Shown one piece after another: positions 59,646-64,000 of a stretch of DNA of 64,000 bases (positions within the stretch are counted from its first letter, which is position 1; every line of letters begins with the position of its first letter). The notes beneath the pieces were generated by a model, which ran no database searches, was not told where the DNA came from, and saw only the letters and a program-made list of their open reading frames with translations. This DNA is from CAZENU01 sp965222125 (lineage in GTDB: Bacteria > Chloroflexota > Dehalococcoidia > Lucifugimonadales > CAZENU01), in contig CBDCTC010000002.1 of the NCBI GenBank assembly GCA_965222125.1, positions 248,001 through 312,000 of the forward strand, written 5' to 3'. Both the position numbers and the translations under genes were made by a program.

Positions 59646-59999
59646 GGGGACGCGCGGTTTCGACAGGGGATGTCTCAGCGGGATTGCAGGCCGAGGCGCC
59701 ACCACACCTCGTAAAAAGGTGGCACCACAGTAACTGGCAACAGGCAACTGGCACTAGCCGCCTAACCAGGCGGCTACGTCCACCGGCGACCTCTCCCCGA
59801 AGGAGCCGGATGGGCGACACTTTTCGGGGTGCTGTCCCACCGACGCCGATAGCGAGGACCTAAGACCTTTCGGCTCAGCCCGCCTAGCCGTCGCTGGCTT
59901 GGGCTAGAACGGGCGAAATCACAAGCCAGCTAAGCCTGTAGTACATCCTGTCTAGGGGCTCTTCTGGACGGGGAGTTCGACCCTCCCCCGTCTCCACCA
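59646..59999 (+). ncRNA. ssrA: tmRNA (transfer-messenger RNA)
   Basis: The 5' end GGGGACGCGCGGTTTCGACAGG and the 3' end with GGAGTTCGACCCTCC and CGTCTCCACCA pair through GGGGACG/CGTCTCC as a tRNA-like acceptor stem, with encoded CCA, over 354 bases. The tag frame ends ACTGGCAACAGGCAACTGGC followed by ACTAGCCGCCTAA, read as T-G-N-R-Q-L-A-L-A-A-stop; the exact resume codon is not fixed, but the LALAA end is the protease-targeting signal. It rescues stalled ribosomes with SmpB. Confidence 0.93.
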
Positions 60000-60091
60000 A
60001 CTCCTCAACCTCTGTCAATCCATCGGTCGCCGGCACCGGCCTATGGCAGGCCGCTATCCACATCCACGGCACCAACGCCTTCTGCAGGTGC

Positions 60092-60397
60092 CTACGCAGC
60101 GGGCTGCGGCCGGTCGGGCTGCGGCCGGTAGGGAGCGACCCTGATTTGGTGCTCGTTCTTACGTGCCTGTGCCAGGTCGTACGAGGTCTGACGACGCAGC
60201 CAAAACTCGGCATTGGACCATCCGACCTTCTCAAGGCGGATCGACATCTCAGGCGAAACGGCCGCATGTCCGTTCAGCACGCGGGAAAGTGTGTGCCGAG
60301 CTACGCCCAGCACCCTTGCAACTTCCGTGACGCTCAATCCAAGAGGGTCGAGACAGTTCTCCCTGATGGTGCGCCCAGGATGCGGTGGATTCTTCAC
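60092..60397 (-). CDS. HigA-type antitoxin (XRE family), without its toxin
   Basis: A 101-residue HigA-like protein. It begins PPHPGRTIRENCLDPLGLSV, the typical HigA opening, has the helix-turn-helix TEVARVLGVARHTLSRVLNG, and continues RLEKVGWSNAEFWLRRQTSYDLAQA. HigB normally lies directly upstream; here the 170 bases upstream hold no RelE/HigB-like frame, so the antitoxin is an orphan. It could repress neighbouring genes or neutralise a toxin elsewhere. It starts with GTG at 60397 in a TACAAT-containing leader. Confidence 0.85.
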   Translation of the reverse strand: MKNPPHPGRTIRENCLDPLGLSVTEVARVLGVARHTLSRVLNGHAAVSPEMSIRLEKVGWSNAEFWLRRQTSYDLAQARKNEHQIRVAPYRPQPDRPQPAA

Positions 60398-60567
60398 GAG
60401 GCCATTGTACCGTGCACTCGTACGCCGACCATTTCTATCTCATGCTGCGATGGATTTGGCCGGCCCCGTCGCGGAGGAAGTCATCGAGTGGACTGTCAAG
60501 CGTGATACACTCCCGGCCAGACTGCTGGGAGAAGCCGCCGTGGCGCGAACGACTACGGTCCCGTCAT

Positions 60568-62310
60568 ATGCTCACTAAGCTCACGGTACGCAATTTCAAG
60601 CGCTTTGGCGCGGTCGAGATCGAGCTCGGCAACCCCGTGGCGTTCATCGGCCCGAACAACTCCGGCAAGACATCGGCCATGCAGGCCCTGGCGCTCTGGG
60701 ATATCGGCTTGAAGCGCTGGAACGAGAAACGCTCAGGCAAGAGCGCGCCGGAAAAACGGCCCGGAGTCACCGTCAACCGCCGGGACCTGGTAGCCATTCC
60801 CGTTCCGAATGCGAGACTCTTGTGGCACGATCTCCACGTTCGGGACGTACTGAGATCGAACGGCCAGCAACGAACCCAAAACGTCCGCATAGACATCGTC
60901 GTCGAGGGCATCTACCAAGGTCGCAGATGGACCTGCGGGCTGGAGTTCGACTACGCCAACGAGGAGTCGTTCTACTGCCGTCCATCGGCGCTGGGTAAGG
61001 GCAGTACGCCGGAGCGGATGCCGATTCCACCCGAGGCCGGCGATGTCGAGATCGCCTTTCTTCCACCGATGTCCGGTCTTGCGGCAGCGGAGACGCGCCT
61101 CGACCCGGGTGCCGTGAACGTGCGCGTAGGGGAAGGCCGCACCGCCGAGGTGTTGCGTAACCTCTGTTTCCGCATCCACGAGGAACGGCCGCAGGACTGG
61201 CAAAAGCTGGTGGAGCACGTCCAGAGTCTGTTTGGCGCGGAACTCGACCCGCCGCGCTACGTAGAGGAACGCGGTGAGATTGCTATGGGCTACCGCGAGC
61301 GCGGCGTGTCGCTCGACCTGTCGTCCGGCGGGCGCGGTCTACAGCAGACGATGCTGATACTGGCGTACATGTACGCCAATCCCGGTGCTGTGCTGCTGCT
61401 GGACGAGCCGGACGCGCATCTCGAGATACTGCGCCAGCGCCAGACGTATCGGCTGATTACTGAGGCGGCTGTGAATAGCCGGGCACAGATCATCGCCGCC
61501 AGTCACTCCGAGGTGATCCTGAACGAGGCCGCTGACAGAGACATGGTGATCGCTTTCGTGGGGCGTCCGCACCGCATCGACGGCAGCCGGAGCCAGGTGC
61601 TGAAGTCGCTCAGGGACATCGGCTTCGAGCAATACTACCAGGCCGAGCAGACGGGCTGGGTACTCTACCTGGAAGGCTCAACGGATCTCGCCATATTGCA
61701 GGCGTTCGCCCGACGTCTCGGCCACTGCGAGGCCGCTCGGGCGCTGGAGCGGCCCTTCGTTCACTACGTGGGCAACGATGAAAGAGCGTTGCAGAGACAC
61801 TACTATGGCCTGAGGGAGGCTCTCCCGGACCTGAGGCTTGCGGCGCTACTTGACCGCTCAGTCTCCGGAGCGGGGGAGACCGGACAGGTCGGGCGTCTGG
61901 TGTGGAAGCGCCGAGAGATCGAGAACTACCTGTGCACCCAGGCGACGCTCGAGGCATACGCGCGGGCATACGCACTAGATGTGGAGCCTGGGCCCATGTT
62001 TGCAATGGCCGAAGCCAACCGACGGGTGAGCGCGATGCGCGAGGCCATCCAAGAAGTGGGGGGCGCGATGGAGACCCTGAGCAGGGGTTCCCCTTGGAGT
62101 CCCGACGCCAAGGTGAGCGACGATTTCCTTACGCCGCTCTTCCGCAACTACTTCGCGAAGCTAGACCTGCCAAACCTCATGAGCAAAAAGAGCTTCTACG
62201 AGTTGGCCGAACACGTGCCCGACGATGAGATCGACGCCGAGATCGGACAAAAGCTGGACGTGATCGCGCGTGTCGCGGAGAGCGCCAACCCGAAGGCAAG
62301 CGAGTATTGA
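60568..62310 (+). CDS. OLD/PARIS-like AAA ATPase with a TOPRIM-like C-terminal domain
   Basis: A 580-residue protein. The ABC-type ATPase has GPNNSGKT at 28-35, a signature-like LSSGGRGLQQ near 251, LLLDEPDAHLE near 276 and ASHSEVIL near 311. The C-terminal part reads WVLYLEGSTDLAILQAFA (TOPRIM Glu near 369), LAALLDRSVSG (an Asp followed by Ser where many have a second Asp) and REIENYL near 450. Such ATPase-TOPRIM fusions include OLD nucleases and resemble the two parts of PARIS (AriA/AriB), both anti-phage or DNA-damage systems. Which one applies is open. The next gene (AddB-like) starts 31 bases later. Confidence 0.78.
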   Translation: MLTKLTVRNFKRFGAVEIELGNPVAFIGPNNSGKTSAMQALALWDIGLKRWNEKRSGKSAPEKRPGVTVNRRDLVAIPVPNARLLWHDLHVRDVLRSNGQQRTQNVRIDIVVEGIYQGRRWTCGLEFDYANEESFYCRPSALGKGSTPERMPIPPEAGDVEIAFLPPMSGLAAAETRLDPGAVNVRVGEGRTAEVLRNLCFRIHEERPQDWQKLVEHVQSLFGAELDPPRYVEERGEIAMGYRERGVSLDLSSGGRGLQQTMLILAYMYANPGAVLLLDEPDAHLEILRQRQTYRLITEAAVNSRAQIIAASHSEVILNEAADRDMVIAFVGRPHRIDGSRSQVLKSLRDIGFEQYYQAEQTGWVLYLEGSTDLAILQAFARRLGHCEAARALERPFVHYVGNDERALQRHYYGLREALPDLRLAALLDRSVSGAGETGQVGRLVWKRREIENYLCTQATLEAYARAYALDVEPGPMFAMAEANRRVSAMREAIQEVGGAMETLSRGSPWSPDAKVSDDFLTPLFRNYFAKLDLPNLMSKKSFYELAEHVPDDEIDAEIGQKLDVIARVAESANPKASEY

Positions 62311-62341
62311 TACCGCTTGAGAGGCCAGTCGAGGCGCGGGC

Positions 62342-64000
62342 GTGTCCAACCTAACGCTCATCGTCGGCGGGCCCGGAAGCGGCAAGACCGACGAGGTCGT
62401 CTCACGTCTGGCCGCTCGATACGAGGCCGATCCCTTCTCCGAGACGGTCGTGCTCGTGCCGACCGTCCGCCACGGCGACCAGTTCCGACGCCGCCTCGTC
62501 GGCCGGTGCGGCGTCGCGCTCCGGCTGCGAGTCGAGACCATCGCCACGCTCAGCCGGGAGCTGGCTGCAGATGCGCAGCCACTCTCCCGTACCCTGGCCC
62601 GCGAGCTCCTCGCGGGGACGGCCCGGCGCGAGATCGAGCGCGGACCCGCCGCCTATTTCGAACCCATCGCGGGCACCAACGGGTTCTCCGACATCCTGAG
62701 CGCCGCCGTCGACGATCTGCTCTCGGAGGCGACTGATCCGATCGCCCTGTCCGAAGCCGCCGAGAAATCTGGCTCCCCCGGCCTGACCGCACTCGGCGCC
62801 ATCTTTGCGGCCCACAGCTCCGAGCTCGAGCGCCGTGGTTGGCTGCACCGGGCGCAGATCGCGTTGGCCGCTGCCGGCGCCGTGCGGGCCGGCCGCCCGG
62901 CGCCGACCATCGTGATGCTCGACGGCTTCCAGGTATTCAGGGGGAGCGAGGTCGTACTGCTGGAGGCTCTCGCCGACAGGTCGGAGGTCACAGCTACGCT
63001 GGACCCCGACGCGGGAGCCCGAGCTCACTACGACTACGAGCAGCTCCGCAGACGGTTCCCCAACGCGGAAGTCGTGGAGCTGAGCGCCGATCCGGCAGCC
63101 CGCCAGCCGGACGTGACGGCGGGCGACGCGGCTGACCGCGAGGGCCAGATGCGCGCGATCGCCAGGCAGATCAAGCAGCGCCTCACCGACGAGCCGTCGC
63201 TCCGGCCATCCGACTGCGCGGTCGCGTTCAGGCAGGCGTCGCCGTACCTCAGCCTGGCCCGGCAGGTGTTCGAGGAGTACGACCTGCCGCTGGATCCGGC
63301 CGCGGGCGAACGACTGGGCGCTCGGCCACTCGGAGTCTGGCTGGGCCGCGTGATGTACCTCGCGCGGGACGGCTGGCATCTGCGCGACGTGGCCGCCGTG
63401 CTGTCCAGCGGTTTCGTCGACCTGCGCCGATGGGGGCTGTCTCCCGATCACGTCGCCCGGTTCGCGAGGCGGGGGCGTCAGGCCCATCTCTGGGCGGGTT
63501 GGGACGTTCTGCAGCGGACAGTCGAAGGTCTGCGAACGGACGCCGACGATCCCACGACACGCGACTCGGTCCGCGATCTGCTACGCGAAACCGCGGGCGG
63601 CATGGCCGCGGCCCTGGGAGAGCTTCGAGACTTGCTGGAGCATCCGCCAAGCCCCGTCTCCGAGCACGCACGCCGCCTCGACGAGGCGCTGTTCGGAGAA
63701 CGGCCCGTCGTCGGGGCCGGCTCGCGTGAGCTGCCCGGGGTGGATGTCGAGATCGACGCCCTCCGAGGCTACCTCAGGGATCTTGCGTCGACGCACGAAA
63801 CCCTTGGGAGCGCGCCGGAGTCGTTCGAGGCGTTCGTGGCGCGGCTGGAACGACAGCTCGACGCGCCGGCCGTGCTGCTGCGCGAAGCCGGGGGCGTGCT
63901 TCTAGCGCCGATGCACACGCTCCACGGCCTCCGGTTCGACTTCGTCGCCGTTGGTGGACTGATCGAGGGCGAGTTCCCCGCCCCTCAGCGGCCCACCGCC
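62342..64000 (+). CDS. AddB-like helicase/nuclease subunit, cut by window edge
   Basis: About 553 residues are visible and the frame is still open at the right edge. It begins at GTG 62342 with SNLTLIVGGPGSGKTDEVV (P-loop), continues with TVVLVPTVRHGDQFRRRL, VMLDGFQVFRGSEVVLLEALADR, and further on LLAPMHTLHGLRFDFVAVGG and a GEFP segment, the layout of AddB/RexB-type proteins with an inactivated UvrD-like fold. The nuclease domain and the Fe-S cysteines would lie beyond the window. AddB partners AddA in end resection and recombination. The gene is 31 bases downstream of the ATPase-TOPRIM gene. Confidence 0.78.
   Translation, partial: MSNLTLIVGGPGSGKTDEVVSRLAARYEADPFSETVVLVPTVRHGDQFRRRLVGRCGVALRLRVETIATLSRELAADAQPLSRTLARELLAGTARREIERGPAAYFEPIAGTNGFSDILSAAVDDLLSEATDPIALSEAAEKSGSPGLTALGAIFAAHSSELERRGWLHRAQIALAAAGAVRAGRPAPTIVMLDGFQVFRGSEVVLLEALADRSEVTATLDPDAGARAHYDYEQLRRRFPNAEVVELSADPAARQPDVTAGDAADREGQMRAIARQIKQRLTDEPSLRPSDCAVAFRQASPYLSLARQVFEEYDLPLDPAAGERLGARPLGVWLGRVMYLARDGWHLRDVAAVLSSGFVDLRRWGLSPDHVARFARRGRQAHLWAGWDVLQRTVEGLRTDADDPTTRDSVRDLLRETAGGMAAALGELRDLLEHPPSPVSEHARRLDEALFGERPVVGAGSRELPGVDVEIDALRGYLRDLASTHETLGSAPESFEAFVARLERQLDAPAVLLREAGGVLLAPMHTLHGLRFDFVAVGGLIEGEFPAPQRPTA

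Noticed and set aside
59646..64000. Attachment-site duplication of the ssrA 3' end
   Set aside because: No second copy of the tmRNA 3' sequence was found in the remaining 4 kb; it could lie beyond the window.

Overview
The window is one contiguous stretch of a high-GC bacterial chromosome. Gene content points to Chloroflexota, probably a Dehalococcoidia or SAR202-like lineage: GTG and TTG starts are common, a DUF951 protein sits beside pyrF, the 5S rRNA gene stands alone, and the accessory genes (propeller-type GH-like enzyme, ThuA, phytanoyl-CoA dioxygenase, F420-type oxidoreductase, PD40 propeller lipoprotein) are typical of that group. This is inference from gene content, not from a 16S gene. 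Most genes look intact and densely packed, with short overlaps.

Layout. 1-4.1 kb: a MoxR/CbbQ-type ATPase (cut by the left edge) behind coaE, then a scar with an intact IS1380-type transposase and two decayed gene pieces. 4.1-6.3 kb: a three-gene NmrA/MarR/FMN-reductase operon with a good promoter and a candidate MarR operator. 6.5-9.3 kb: selA and rarA. 9.3-15.7 kb: an rpsA-clpC-radA-ltaE run on the minus strand with a clear promoter. 16 kb: an isolated 5S rRNA gene. 16.2-19.7 kb: a glycine betaine/proline-type ABC transporter. 19.8-23.7 kb: epimerase, AcoX-like kinase, HEAT-repeat protein, endonuclease III. 23.8-27.6 kb: vapBC divergent from a phage packaging piece (terminase, portal, 80-aa protein). 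27.6-29.2 kb: a secreted-protein gene broken by a stop and a frameshift. 29.3-34.5 kb: yqeY, purQ, a tandem REP array, purL, fmdB, dtd. 34.5-39.4 kb: PD40 lipoprotein, nadC, nadA, miaB and tRNA-Ser. 39.7-41.6 kb: a small secreted repeat protein and a PIN-domain toxin-antitoxin-like pair. 41.8-51.8 kb: accessory metabolism (lactonase, PEBP, cytochrome c, aminotransferase, GH-like propeller, F420-type reductase, ThuA, SelA-fold enzyme, MFS). 51.8-53.9 kb: a gene graveyard. 54-59.6 kb: dioxygenase, methyltransferase, nitrilase, endonuclease IV, BFN nuclease, DUF951, pyrF. 59.6-64 kb: tmRNA, an orphan HigA antitoxin, an OLD/PARIS-like ATPase with a TOPRIM-like domain, and an AddB-like subunit running off the right edge.

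How the parts fit. NadA and NadC give quinolinate synthesis and its conversion to nicotinate mononucleotide; PurQ and PurL carry one purine step; RadA, RarA, Nth, Nfo and AddB form a scattered DNA-repair set. The most unusual stretches are the packaging cassette with a strong promoter running straight into a terminator, the ATPase-TOPRIM gene beside tmRNA and an AddB-like gene, the REP array inside the purQ-purL gap, and two decayed genes whose frameshifts both lie in seven-base G/C runs.
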